Positions 18,349 through 27,406 of a stretch of 64,000 nucleotides of DNA are shown piece after piece; within the stretch, counting starts at the first letter, position 1, and each line of letters begins with the position of its first letter. The stretch covers positions 49,843-113,842 of the forward strand of contig NZ_JACCDB010000006.1 of the NCBI RefSeq assembly GCF_013432195.1, written 5' to 3'. The notes beneath the pieces were generated by a model. The model had not been told where the DNA came from and searched no databases. It saw nothing but the letters and a program-made list of their open reading frames with translations. The translations under genes and the position numbers were made by a program. This DNA is from Tepidicella baoligensis. Its GTDB lineage: Bacteria > Pseudomonadota > Gammaproteobacteria > Burkholderiales > Burkholderiaceae_C.

Positions 18349-19134
18349 ATGCACACCTTGCCCATCCACCTGGCCAGTAAACTCATTCGACTGGTCGGCA
18401 ACCTGCTCAAGCTACTGGCCTATCCGTTCCACTGGGTATTTCCTCGGCTCCGCTTTACGATTCCAGAGTATTCCCCCGCCAAGATCAGGCGAGCGGCCAC
18501 CAGCCCCATTCCCCGGGTCATCTGGCAGACCAATTACTCCAATCGGTGCACATTGCCGATCTACCTGAACTATTTGTTCAATCGCCTGCTCTCGCTGGAC
18601 TGCGATTACCGATACGTGAGCACCGAGGCCCGCGAGGACTATTTGCGCAATCATGCACCTGCCGATGTCTATCATGCGTATTGCAAATTGACAGATGGGG
18701 CCGCTCAAGCCGACCTGTGGCGGGTCACCAACCTCTATCAACAAGGGGGCATTTACCTGGACATTGATGCCACTTTGGTCTGGCCACTGCGACGGTTGCT
18801 GAGGGGTGTGGCCCCTGCGCTGTACATCAAAGCCCAAAAAAATGATGAAATCACCAACTACTTTCTGGCCACTGTGCCAAATAACCCGCACTTCTTTCAG
18901 GTGATGCAGCAGATCGTGCACCAGATCAACCACTATGACCCCAAGCGAGGGGTCTATGGCACCACTGGCCCTGTCGTTTTTAACGAGGTTCTGGCCGGTC
19001 AATCAATCGAGTGCCGTTATCGCACGCTGGTCTGTATTCAGGGGGCTTTCACCAACGAGCATTTTCAGTACCTTGACAAGCCTCGAGGCAAATGGGTGCA
19101 TCAGAATCCCGAAGACCTCATCAAAAAAACATGA
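18349..19134 (+). CDS. GT32-like glycosyltransferase with DxD motif
   Basis: 261 residues. The central motif AQADLWRVTNLYQQGGIYLDIDATL is the sugar-binding DxD region of GT32/Och1-like and capsular mannosyl- or galactosyltransferases; PRVIWQTNYSNRC near residue 55 is the usual N-terminal strand. A hydrophobic helix at about 10-30 suggests membrane association. Start ATG 18349 has GAGG six bases upstream; the in-frame TTG at 18337 overlaps the gmhB stop. Likely adds a core or O-chain sugar; donor and acceptor are unknown. Confidence 0.75.
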   Translation: MHTLPIHLASKLIRLVGNLLKLLAYPFHWVFPRLRFTIPEYSPAKIRRAATSPIPRVIWQTNYSNRCTLPIYLNYLFNRLLSLDCDYRYVSTEAREDYLRNHAPADVYHAYCKLTDGAAQADLWRVTNLYQQGGIYLDIDATLVWPLRRLLRGVAPALYIKAQKNDEITNYFLATVPNNPHFFQVMQQIVHQINHYDPKRGVYGTTGPVVFNEVLAGQSIECRYRTLVCIQGAFTNEHFQYLDKPRGKWVHQNPEDLIKKT

Positions 19135-19184
19135 CAGACTCCTCCGCGGTGGCTTCGGAAGGGCTCGCGATCGACCTGCGGCGC

Positions 19185-19190
19185 TAGAAT
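19185..19190 (+). promoter_or_regulatory. Probable -10 box for hldD
   Basis: TAGAAT in the 86-bp gap before hldD, about 31 bp upstream of ATG 19221. It suggests that hldD-waaF can be transcribed apart from the gmhA operon. The -35 is not recognisable. Confidence 0.35.
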
Positions 19191-19220
19191 TCCAGGATCG
19201 ATGATGATGTGGAGCAGATG

Positions 19221-20183
19221 ATGATCGTGGTGACCGGGGGGGCTGGTTTCATTGGCAGCAACATAGTCAAGGCCCTCAACCGCCAGGGGCACACCGACAT
19301 CCTCGTGGTGGACGACCTGACAGACGGCTCCAAGTACATCAATATTGCCGACTGCCAGATTGCGGACTATCTCGACAAAGACCTGTTCATCGAGCGGGTG
19401 CGCGCTGGCACGCTGGGCGACACGATTTCTGCTGTGTTCCACGAAGGGGCTTGCTCCGACACGACCGAGTGGAACGGCCGCTTCATGCTCGACAACAACT
19501 TCGAGCATTCCAAAACGCTGTTGCACTTTTGCCAGAAGCATCGCATCCCCTTCATCTATGCCTCCTCGGCTGCGGTGTACGGCGGCAGCCAGATGTTTGT
19601 GGAGGATCCTGCTCACGAAAAGCCGCTGAACGTCTATGGCTACTCCAAATTGCTGTTCGACCAGTATGTGCGGCGCCACCAGAAGGTGCATGGTTTCAGC
19701 GCCCAGGTGGTGGGGTTGCGTTACTTCAATGTGTACGGGCCTAGGGAGCAACACAAGGGGAAGATGGCCAGCGTCGCCTTCCATCTGAACACGCAGATTC
19801 TGGCTGGCCAGAACCCGCGACTCTTTGGCGCTTTCGACGGTTACGCAGCCGGGATGCAGAGCCGGGATTTCGTGTACGTAGGCGATGTTGTCTCCGTCAA
19901 CCTTTGGTTCTTGGCCAATCCCCAGGTGAGTGGCATTTTCAACCTGGGCACAGGCCGTGCCGAGCCGTTCAAGGCAGTGGCGGAGGCCGTCATTGCCTTT
20001 CATGGTCAAGGTGAAATCGAATACATCGATTTCCCTGAATCGCTCAAAGGTCATTACCAGAGCTACACCTGTGCCGACATATCCGCCCTGCGTGCAGCCG
20101 GTTACAGCCAACCGTTTTTGACCGTGGCGCAAGGAACGGCACAGTACATGCACATACTCAATGGCGCCAGCCACGATGGCTAG
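19221..20183 (+). CDS. hldD: ADP-L-glycero-D-manno-heptose 6-epimerase
   Basis: 320-residue extended short-chain dehydrogenase. NADP-binding [13 protein letters not shown] at the N-terminus, catalytic Tyr-Lys in [12 protein letters not shown], and [17 protein letters not shown]. It converts ADP-D,D-heptose to ADP-L,D-heptose, completing the pathway begun by gmhA. ATG 19221 gives the family N-terminus MIVVTGG with GGAG six bases before; ATG 19218 and GTG 19209 are in-frame alternatives. The last 8 bp overlap waaF. Confidence 0.95.
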   Translation: MIVVTGGAGFIGSNIVKALNRQGHTDILVVDDLTDGSKYINIADCQIADYLDKDLFIERVRAGTLGDTISAVFHEGACSDTTEWNGRFMLDNNFEHSKTLLHFCQKHRIPFIYASSAAVYGGSQMFVEDPAHEKPLNVYGYSKLLFDQYVRRHQKVHGFSAQVVGLRYFNVYGPREQHKGKMASVAFHLNTQILAGQNPRLFGAFDGYAAGMQSRDFVYVGDVVSVNLWFLANPQVSGIFNLGTGRAEPFKAVAEAVIAFHGQGEIEYIDFPESLKGHYQSYTCADISALRAAGYSQPFLTVAQGTAQYMHILNGASHDG

Positions 20184-21195
20184 GATTTTGGTGGTCGGCC
20201 CCTCCTGGGTGGGCGACATGGTGATGGCGCAAAGCCTCTTCAAATTGCTGAAGCAAGGCCGACCCAGTTGTACCATCGACGTATTGGCTCCAGCCTGGTC
20301 TCACCCGATATTGGAGCGTATGCCCGAAGTCAGCAAGGCCCTTGAATTGCCATTGGGTCATGGGGAGTTGGGTCTCAAAACCCGCTGGCAACTGGGTAAG
20401 AGCTTGGCCCAATCGGGGTACACACAGGCGATCGTGTTGCCACGTTCGTGGAAGTCGGCGCTGGTGCCCTTTGCCGCAGGCATTCCGCAGCGCACGGGCT
20501 ACCTCGGGGAGCAGCGATACTTTTTGCTGAATGACAGGCGCTCGCTCAACAAACAGGTACTCAACCAGACCGTGAAGCGTTTTGCGGCCTTGGGTCTGCC
20601 CAAGGGACAGCAAGCCACTTGGTTGCATGAGCGTGAATTGCCCCAGCCCCTGCTACGGGTTGATGTGCTCAACCAGCAGCGTTTGCTGGCAGGTCTGGGC
20701 TTGAATACCTCACGCCCTGTGGTGGCGATGATGCCTGGTGCCGAATACGGCCCTGCCAAACAGTGGCCGCTCGATTCGTTTAGAACATTGGCCACACAGC
20801 TGGCCCAGCGGGGTTATCAAGTCTGGGTGCTGGGGAGTACCAAAGACCAGCCAGCAGGCCAATATATCGCACAAGGGCAAGCAGGCGGCGTGATGAACCT
20901 GTGCGGTCGAACCCAATTGGCGGACACCGTAGACTTGCTGGCTTGTGCCCAGCACGCTGTGACCAACGACTCAGGGTTGATGCATGTGGCTGCGGCCGTG
21001 GGTACGCGCGTACATGCGATCTATGGATCATCTTCGCCCGAGTTTACCCCGCCGTTGACTGAGAACAAGGTGGTGCATTATCTGGGGCTCCCTTGCAGTC
21101 CTTGTTTCAAACGCACCTGCCCATTGGGGCATTTGGAGTGTCTGCGAGGCATTAAGCCTGGTGATATAGCACCGGATCGGGTCGGTCTTCTTTGA
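20176..21195 (+). CDS. waaF: Lipopolysaccharide heptosyltransferase II
   Basis: 339-residue GT9 enzyme adding the second heptose to the LPS inner core. [20 protein letters not shown] is the WaaF N-terminal signature; C-terminal [16 protein letters not shown] and the WaaF-specific [12 protein letters not shown] are present. ATG 20176 aligns with the family start; ATG 20161 is also in frame. It overlaps hldD at its start, and its 3' end overlaps the convergent GT2 gene by 44 bp. Confidence 0.93.
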   Translation: MARILVVGPSWVGDMVMAQSLFKLLKQGRPSCTIDVLAPAWSHPILERMPEVSKALELPLGHGELGLKTRWQLGKSLAQSGYTQAIVLPRSWKSALVPFAAGIPQRTGYLGEQRYFLLNDRRSLNKQVLNQTVKRFAALGLPKGQQATWLHERELPQPLLRVDVLNQQRLLAGLGLNTSRPVVAMMPGAEYGPAKQWPLDSFRTLATQLAQRGYQVWVLGSTKDQPAGQYIAQGQAGGVMNLCGRTQLADTVDLLACAQHAVTNDSGLMHVAAAVGTRVHAIYGSSSPEFTPPLTENKVVHYLGLPCSPCFKRTCPLGHLECLRGIKPGDIAPDRVGLL

Positions 21196-22012
21196 TGATG
21201 CCGTGACGAGTCCAAGTCCGGTTTTCAGCTTGTGCGTGCTGAAATATTCCCAGGCCATTGCTGTTCGATGTCTTCATTTTTTCGCGCTTGAAGTATGACG
21301 AGTCGAAGTGAATCATGCTTGCCTGGTAGCGCAGGTTAACTATACCTACCCCTGCCTTTCTTAGCCGACGATCAATGTCAGAGTCTTCTGCGCCCCATTG
21401 CACATCTGCGCGCTCGTCAAAACCATTTATCGCCAATAAATCCTGCTTGCAGACTGAAAAGTTACAACCTACCAACGACCAGGGTCGGCCTCTAGGAAGC
21501 ATTTTGGCTATGGTGTAGGGGAGCCTTATCCCTTTTTCCACATTACGCGCCTTTCCCTGCGCAGCCCATATCAAAAATCGAGCCCAGTGTTTTCTGAACA
21601 GCAGGCATGGTGGGGTATCATCAAGTAGGGCGAGCCCCTCGTGAAATGCATCAACGCGACGACCTGCTTGGCACAAACCTGGTTCGATGTTGCGCAAATG
21701 ATCATTCACAAAATGCTGCTGCGGTACACAGTCTGCATCCATGAAAATCAAGTAATCGTACTGGGCGGCCAGTACTGCCCGATTCATGATGACTGGTTTG
21801 CGGAAGCCATTGTCAGGGTGCCATAGGTGTTGACTGCTAAAGGTGTATTGGGTTAATATGAATTTAAGCTTGGCCGTGATTGCTGTTTTTGATCCATCGT
21901 CAGCAATCAAGACTTCGAATTGTCCAGTGTATTGTTTTTGAAGTGCATCCAGTACTTTTTGCAAGAGGGGTAAGTCGTTATAGAAAGCGATGATGATTGA
22001 TGCTTTTTTCAT
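21152..22012 (-). CDS. GT2 glycosyltransferase
   Basis: 286-residue GT-A fold enzyme. KASIIIAFYNDLPLLQKVL at the N-terminus, nucleotide-binding IADDGS, DxD-type DADCVPQQHF, and the acceptor-site motif WGAEDSDIDRRL. ATG 22012 overlaps the stop of the O-antigen-ligase-like gene as ATGA, so the two are one unit. The longer open frame upstream reads through that gene. This pair is on the opposite strand and clearly richer in A+T than its neighbours, typical of exchanged LPS genes. Sugar specificity unknown. Confidence 0.85.
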   Translation of the reverse strand: MKKASIIIAFYNDLPLLQKVLDALQKQYTGQFEVLIADDGSKTAITAKLKFILTQYTFSSQHLWHPDNGFRKPVIMNRAVLAAQYDYLIFMDADCVPQQHFVNDHLRNIEPGLCQAGRRVDAFHEGLALLDDTPPCLLFRKHWARFLIWAAQGKARNVEKGIRLPYTIAKMLPRGRPWSLVGCNFSVCKQDLLAINGFDERADVQWGAEDSDIDRRLRKAGVGIVNLRYQASMIHFDSSYFKREKMKTSNSNGLGIFQHAQAENRTWTRHGIIKEDRPDPVLYHQA

Positions 22013-23241
22013 CGAGAAAATCCGCGAGCCAGTGCTATAAAAAAGATCAAAAACAAAAAAGCAAAATGAGGTAGAAGGGTGTAGGTTATGCCGGTAACCA
22101 AAAAGCAGAGCAGTAACGGAGCTGCAGACCATGATTGAGTCATGGATTTTTCTTTTTCAATTGGACCAATGGCAAACCAGCCCAATATAAATAGGCTACC
22201 AAGGGTCCATAAGATCCCATTTCGGAAAATGGATTCGAGGTAAGAGTTGTGAAAATCGGTTATTTTCCAATTGTATTCTTTCAAGATTCCGGGCTTGATT
22301 TTGGCTTGATCAATGAATTCATTATAGTAGAATTCATTGGCAAGGTCTCCTCTGCCTTTCTTTTTGTAGCCAAACCAAAAACCTTTTTCTCCGCTAAGCA
22401 TTTGCTTTTTGATGAGGGCGTATCCAGTTTCCCACATGGCTAAACGCAGATAGTTGGATGCGTCAGTTTGGGTGTCTGTAATAGAGTAAACTCTTTGTTC
22501 AAATTTCTCAAATTGAGTTGGCCAAAATAATTGGGCAGCCAAAATAGACGCTATAGTCAATACGCTCAACGACAATAAGGCGCTACGCTGCCTCATGATC
22601 AAATAGACGAACACGCCAGCAGCCGCACCCAGCCATGGACCTCGTGCGCCGGTGGTTACAAGCATGACCACTGCGCCTAAGAGCGTGGCTATCAGCACTG
22701 TTCTCCAGAGGTTGTTGGATGTGGCAATGAATACCAGCGGGGTCAGCAAGGCAATCAGCAGGGCACATATAACTGCCCAGGCGTCGATCAGCCAAGTTGC
22801 GCCCTCATAACGCTCGCCAGTCCAGCTCCAATTGTGCATGCGGGCAGTCAGGAAAAATGCAATCCAGAAACCCAATACGACACCGGCAATGGCTGCTGAT
22901 CGATTGGTTTCTTGTCTGAAAGCAAACAAGAGCGGAACCGCCACTGGAAGCAACATGGTTTTGTTGAACATCCATCCAATGTCTTCGGCATTTCCGGAGC
23001 CAATGACTGTAGAAATCAGTCCAAATAGAAATACACCTGTGCTTGTCCAGAATAGGCGGTTATTAAAAATTTCAATTCTGTATTCTCGATCCATGGCGAT
23101 TTGCGCCAAGATGACTGCCATCAGTAGCAGTATGCTTATATAGATTAAGGGCTTGGAAATGAATATCGACATGCCGAGCAGGAAAATTAAAGCCGTTTGA
23201 GCTTTTTTTGTCGCTGCAAGGTTTGTTGCTGTGTAACTCAT
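22009..23241 (-). CDS. O-antigen ligase/polymerase family membrane protein
   Basis: 410 residues with about 10-12 hydrophobic helices. The large periplasmic loop contains ARGPWLGAAAGV before it and NSYLESIFRNG after it, matching the Wzy_C/WaaL family; FHNSYLE carries the conserved histidine. Such proteins join undecaprenyl-linked O-chains to lipid A-core, or polymerise them. Sequence is low-GC compared with flanking genes. The upstream space (23242-23368) is shared with a divergent glycosyltransferase. Ligase and polymerase cannot be told apart here. Confidence 0.75.
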   Translation of the reverse strand: MSYTATNLAATKKAQTALIFLLGMSIFISKPLIYISILLLMAVILAQIAMDREYRIEIFNNRLFWTSTGVFLFGLISTVIGSGNAEDIGWMFNKTMLLPVAVPLLFAFRQETNRSAAIAGVVLGFWIAFFLTARMHNWSWTGERYEGATWLIDAWAVICALLIALLTPLVFIATSNNLWRTVLIATLLGAVVMLVTTGARGPWLGAAAGVFVYLIMRQRSALLSLSVLTIASILAAQLFWPTQFEKFEQRVYSITDTQTDASNYLRLAMWETGYALIKKQMLSGEKGFWFGYKKKGRGDLANEFYYNEFIDQAKIKPGILKEYNWKITDFHNSYLESIFRNGILWTLGSLFILGWFAIGPIEKEKSMTQSWSAAPLLLCFLVTGITYTLLPHFAFLFLIFFIALARGFSR

Positions 23242-23333
23242 TTTATTTAATCGTCCGGCAATGTGTTGGGGCTTCTGATTTGATTTTTCGGTTGGGGCAT
23301 ATTTTTAGGTATTGTAAATAATTTTTCATGTAC

Positions 23334-23362
23334 TTGAAAATAATACTGCTTTGCGCTATGAT
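23334..23362 (+). promoter_or_regulatory. Strong sigma70-type promoter, possibly giving a leaderless mRNA
   Basis: TTGAAA at 23334-23339, 17-bp spacer, TATGAT at 23357-23362. The best start site (about 7 bp downstream) coincides with the ATG at 23369 of the glycosyltransferase, which would leave no 5' leader. Confidence 0.65.
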
Positions 23363-23368
23363 CCAGGA

Positions 23369-24499
23369 ATGAATTCTTCGGTTTTGCACGTTTGTCTGTC
23401 CAAAGGCTGGGGGGGGCTTGAGCAGTACCCTTTGTCGTTGGCCTCTGAACTCAAAGAACAGGGGGTCCCTGTATGTTACTGCGCCCTTGCGGACAGTCGT
23501 TTCGCACAGAAAGCACGTTCAATGAATGTGCCCATGATGATTTTTTCGAGTCGTACTTCGGTCTGGTTACGCTGGCGCACGCTGCAGCGGTGGGTTCGTG
23601 AGCATCATATCCAGGTCGTTCACTTCCACAAGTCCAGCGACCTGCGCTTGGTTCCCCTGTTCACCTGGCTGTTCCCTGGCGTCCGTCTCGTCTTCACCGA
23701 GCATATGAACGCCAAAAAGCCCAAGCACTCCTTCTACCACCGCTGGGTGTACCAGCGACTGTATCGTGTCATCGCGATCAGTGACTATACGTTGGCCAAT
23801 AACTTGCGAGCGCTTCCGGTGGCTGCAGGGCAGATCGAGCGTTTGTATGCTGGCATCGATCTAAAGGTTTTTCGCCCCAGTTTGTCGTCGGGTGAACGCG
23901 AAATTTTACGGGCCTCTCTGGGCTTGCGGCCTGATGATGTGGCATGCTGCTTGCCTGGGCGTATTTCGCCCGGCAAGGGACACGCGGTGTTCGTGGATGC
24001 GGTGGTGGAGTGGGCGCATCAGCATGCAGGCCCGGGTCGGGTTCATGCGTTTGTCGTAGGAGGGTTGAAGGCCGACGAAGGAGCCGACGAGGCGCTCGTC
24101 GTGGCTCTGCGCGCCCACATTCGCCAGCTAGGGGTGGAGCCTCTGTTTACGTTCACGGGGTACTGCGCTGAGTTGCAGCGCCTGTTGCAAGCCATGGACA
24201 TGGTCTGCATACCGTCTGCCCAGGAAGCGTTTGGTTTGGCCGTGGTTGAGGCCATGGCCCTGGGGTTGCCGGTGGTGGGGTCCAACAGCGGGGCCATCCC
24301 TGAAATTCTGGGGGAAAATGGCGAATGTGGACTGCTGGCCCAGCCGGACGACCCGCGCTCTTTTGCAGCCGCCTTTGCAAGACTGGCATCGTCGCCAGAT
24401 CTGCGGCGCAGCATCGGCTTGCGAGCACTGGAAAAGGTGAAAACCACATTCAATCTGACTCAGCACGTGTCTCGTCTCAAGAAAATTTATCAGCTGTGA
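23369..24499 (+). CDS. GT4 glycosyltransferase
   Basis: 376-residue GT-B fold enzyme. N-terminal VLHVCLSKGWGGLEQYPLSLA (glycine-rich acceptor loop), central PGRISPGKGHAVFVDA, and the GT4 E-x7-E donor site in PSAQEAFGLAVVEAMALGLPVVGSNSG. Likely adds a hexose in LPS core or O-chain. ATG 23369 follows a near-perfect promoter directly; an in-frame TTG at 23351 would overlap the -10 region, so it is unlikely. First of four consecutive plus-strand glycosyltransferase genes. Confidence 0.87.
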   Translation: MNSSVLHVCLSKGWGGLEQYPLSLASELKEQGVPVCYCALADSRFAQKARSMNVPMMIFSSRTSVWLRWRTLQRWVREHHIQVVHFHKSSDLRLVPLFTWLFPGVRLVFTEHMNAKKPKHSFYHRWVYQRLYRVIAISDYTLANNLRALPVAAGQIERLYAGIDLKVFRPSLSSGEREILRASLGLRPDDVACCLPGRISPGKGHAVFVDAVVEWAHQHAGPGRVHAFVVGGLKADEGADEALVVALRAHIRQLGVEPLFTFTGYCAELQRLLQAMDMVCIPSAQEAFGLAVVEAMALGLPVVGSNSGAIPEILGENGECGLLAQPDDPRSFAAAFARLASSPDLRRSIGLRALEKVKTTFNLTQHVSRLKKIYQL

Positions 24500-24509
24500 C
24501 GATTGCACC

Positions 24510-25577
24510 ATGCTCAGAAAACTGCTTGATCAGGTCCGCCTGAAGCGCGACTTGCTCCGTCGTCGAATGGCCATGTGGCGGTGGGATGGTCCCCTGCCGT
24601 CAACCGGTTCGTTTGTCGACAGGGTGGTGTTCATCCGTTGGGATGCCAAGCTGGGCGACGCGATTGTGCTCTCTTGGGTCATGCGCGAGCTAAAGCGCCA
24701 GCGTCCCGACCTGGAGATCACAGTGATTACCGGCCCCGAGTTGGAACGGCTGTTCCGTGAAGGTTTTGGAATTGATTCTGTTTTTCTGGCCAGCAAAAAA
24801 CACGGCTGGAGCCAACTGCCACAGATCGCTCAGACGCTCAAACATTCTCGTTATGTGGTTCATATGAGTGAAATTTGGCGCCCACGTGACTTGCGTTTTG
24901 TGCGACAGGTGTTGCCGCAATACGTGGTGGGGCTGGACGACGAATTGGAAGTCATCAATGTCAAGTTGGGGAGGGTCACGCAAGGATGGCATTTTTCTGA
25001 ACGACTACTACCGTGGCTGGAGCAGCTGGGCATGGACACCACTCAACGCCAGTACTGGGTACCCCGGGATGCCCATGCACAGGCCAGGCTGGCACAGGGT
25101 TGGCCTGAAGGCAGGATGATTGGATTTTGCCCTTTTGGCGCGAGCAAAAGCCGCCAATTGTCTGTCAACCAGATCGTTTTCTTCGCTGAGCAGGTATTGG
25201 CGAAAAACGACCAATGGTTGTTGTTGATCGTTCAACCTTCACAAGTTCAGCCGCTTCAGCATCAACTCGCGGGAAGATTTTGGTCAGACCGTCTGTTATT
25301 CAGACCAACGAATGAAATTATTGAATTGTGTGAGCAGGTCGCTCGATGTGTTGCGTTGATATCTGTCGATACTTCCGTTGTTCATATCGCCTCTGGTCTT
25401 CGCAAGCCGACATTGGCTATATATACAGCTGGAAGTGCTGATTCCGATAATTTCAAAAGCTGGCATCCGAATAATCCATTGGCTTTTTGTGAATTCATAG
25501 AAATTGGCGTTGAGGAAATTTCGCAAGAAGAGCGAAATAGGCTGGTTATTGGCCTCGAGTCAATCGATGCTATTTGA
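24510..25577 (+). CDS. GT9 heptosyltransferase-like protein
   Basis: 355 residues. Basic N-terminal stretch (LKRDLLRRRM), then GT9 signature VVFIRWDAKLGDAIVLSWVMRELK, and a C-terminal donor site with ISVDTSVVHIASGLRKPTLAIY. It resembles WaaQ/heptosyltransferase III-type enzymes. The last 300 bp are richer in A+T than the first part, suggesting a mosaic origin. It lies 10 bp after the GT4 gene and is probably cotranscribed. Confidence 0.82.
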   Translation: MLRKLLDQVRLKRDLLRRRMAMWRWDGPLPSTGSFVDRVVFIRWDAKLGDAIVLSWVMRELKRQRPDLEITVITGPELERLFREGFGIDSVFLASKKHGWSQLPQIAQTLKHSRYVVHMSEIWRPRDLRFVRQVLPQYVVGLDDELEVINVKLGRVTQGWHFSERLLPWLEQLGMDTTQRQYWVPRDAHAQARLAQGWPEGRMIGFCPFGASKSRQLSVNQIVFFAEQVLAKNDQWLLLIVQPSQVQPLQHQLAGRFWSDRLLFRPTNEIIELCEQVARCVALISVDTSVVHIASGLRKPTLAIYTAGSADSDNFKSWHPNNPLAFCEFIEIGVEEISQEERNRLVIGLESIDAI

Positions 25578-25607
25578 TGGTTCTTCGTTTCGTAAATATA
25601 TCCAGAC

Positions 25608-26390
25608 ATGACCACCCTCTCCGCCATCATCATCACCAAAAACGAGGAGGCGCATCTGGCGCAGTGCTTGCAAACCTTGCAGTGGGCCGATGAAATCATC
25701 GTACTGGATTCGGGCAGCACAGATGCCACGCTCGACATTGCCGTGCGCCATGGTGCCCGTGTGGAACAGGCGTGCGACTGGCAGGGGTTTGGGGTTCAGC
25801 GCCAACGTGCCCAGGCCTTGGCCACTTGCCAGTGGGTGTTGATGGTCGATGCCGATGAGCGTGTCACACCCGAGTTGCGGCAGTCCATCCAGCGCGCCAT
25901 TCGAGGCAAGCCCATCATCGGGCGCATGGCCCGCCTGAGTTGGTGCTTCGGGGGATTCATACGCCATGCGGGCTGGTACCCCGATCCTGTCGATCGCCTC
26001 TACCCTCGGGAGGCGGCGCATTACAACGCCGATCTGGTCCATGAAAAGCTACAGAACCCGCATGGTTTGCCCGTCCAGACGCTGCAGGGTGACTTGCTTC
26101 ATTTCACCTACGACAGCATGCGCCATTACCTGGTCAAGTCGGCCCAATACGCTGAGTTGTGGGCGCAGGCAAGGCATGCGCAAGGTCGAACGTGCAGTCT
26201 GACCACAGCGTTTCTGCACGGTTTGGGCTGCTTCGTTCGCATGTACCTGCTCAAAGCCGGCTTTCTGGATGGCCGGCGTGGACTGCTGCTGGCCTTGCTC
26301 TCCAGCCACTCCACCTATGTGAAATACGCGGACCTCTGGTTGCGGGGGCAAACCCAGCGTCACCAGATCGATCAACCACCCCAGTCATGA
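25608..26390 (+). CDS. GT2 glycosyltransferase, LPS core (WaaE-like)
   Basis: 260 residues. SAIIITKNEEAHLAQCL, VLDSGSTDATLDIA and MVDADERVTPEL are the nucleotide-sugar motifs, and the C-terminal LVHEKLQNP and SVSQYAELWAQAR-like region match the WaaE/KdtX-type beta-1,4-glucosyltransferases that decorate heptose I. It overlaps the next gene by ATGA. Exact linkage is inferred from family only. Confidence 0.85.
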   Translation: MTTLSAIIITKNEEAHLAQCLQTLQWADEIIVLDSGSTDATLDIAVRHGARVEQACDWQGFGVQRQRAQALATCQWVLMVDADERVTPELRQSIQRAIRGKPIIGRMARLSWCFGGFIRHAGWYPDPVDRLYPREAAHYNADLVHEKLQNPHGLPVQTLQGDLLHFTYDSMRHYLVKSAQYAELWAQARHAQGRTCSLTTAFLHGLGCFVRMYLLKAGFLDGRRGLLLALLSSHSTYVKYADLWLRGQTQRHQIDQPPQS

Positions 26391-27406
26391 ACGCGCCACG
26401 CATTCTCGTCATCCGCAACGACAAGCTGGGCGATTTCATGCTGGCCTGGCCGGCGTTGGCTTTGCTCAAGCGGTCTTTGCCACAAGCAACCCTCAGTGTG
26501 TTGGTGCCGCGCTACACGCGAGAGCTCGCCGTCATCTGCCCCTGGGTGGATGCCGTGTTGACCGATCCCGACGATTTGGATCAGGTGAGCCGTGAACATT
26601 TCGATGCGGTGTTGACGCTGTTTTCGACCTCCCGCATAGGCTGGCAGGTGTTCAAGGGCCGCATCCCCTTGCGCATGGCGCCGGCCACCAAGCTGGCGCA
26701 GTTTTTTTACAACCATCGGGTGGTACAACGCCGCTCCCGTTCCGAGAAGCCGGAATATGTTTACAACCTCGAATTGGCGCAGGCGCTTTTGCAGCGGCTG
26801 GGCGCAGAGCCTCTGGAGCATGGCGCCCCGTACTGGCCGTTGCCGGCTGAGCAGGTGAGCCGACAGCGAACGTTGCTCGCCCAAAAGCTGGGCTTGGATC
26901 CCGACAAACCGTGGTTTTTCGTGCACTGTGGTTCGGGCGGGTCTGCGAACAATTTGTCTGTCGCGCAGTATGCCGCGTTGGTGAGTGCCATCCACCAACG
27001 CTGCGCGGCGCGTTTTCGACCGGTTCATTGGGTGTTCACCTGTGGGCCAGGGGAAGAGGCCAAGGCGGAAGAGCTCCAGCTGCGCTGTGCACAAGCGCAG
27101 GGTGTGGTTTACCGCTCGACCGAGGGTTTGTCGGCTTTCGCGCTCAGTCTGTCGGCAGCGCAGTTGTTCATAGCGGGTTCTACCGGGCCGCTGCACGTGG
27201 CGGGCGCGTTGGACGTGCCCACGGTGGGTTTCTTTCCGGCCAAGCGATCGGCTACATCCTTGCGGTGGCGGCCGTGCAATGGACCGGGCCGGACGCTGGC
27301 TTTCAGCCCGGATGCCCGAAGTGACCAACCGGATGACATGGGCGCTATGGACATGGGCCAATGTGCGGTTGCCGTTCTGGACTGGTATCAGGGGCTGGCC
27401 TCGTAG
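26387..27406 (+). CDS. GT9 heptosyltransferase family protein
   Basis: 339 residues. RILVIRNDKLGDFMLAWPALALLKRSLP at the N-terminus is the GT9 pattern; the C-terminal GSTGPLHVAGALDVPTVGFFP is the donor site. ATG 26387 overlaps the preceding stop. The 3' end overlaps the convergent Kdo transferase-kinase gene by 19 bp. Possibly adds an outer heptose or a related sugar. Confidence 0.85.
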   Translation: MNAPRILVIRNDKLGDFMLAWPALALLKRSLPQATLSVLVPRYTRELAVICPWVDAVLTDPDDLDQVSREHFDAVLTLFSTSRIGWQVFKGRIPLRMAPATKLAQFFYNHRVVQRRSRSEKPEYVYNLELAQALLQRLGAEPLEHGAPYWPLPAEQVSRQRTLLAQKLGLDPDKPWFFVHCGSGGSANNLSVAQYAALVSAIHQRCAARFRPVHWVFTCGPGEEAKAEELQLRCAQAQGVVYRSTEGLSAFALSLSAAQLFIAGSTGPLHVAGALDVPTVGFFPAKRSATSLRWRPCNGPGRTLAFSPDARSDQPDDMGAMDMGQCAVAVLDWYQGLAS

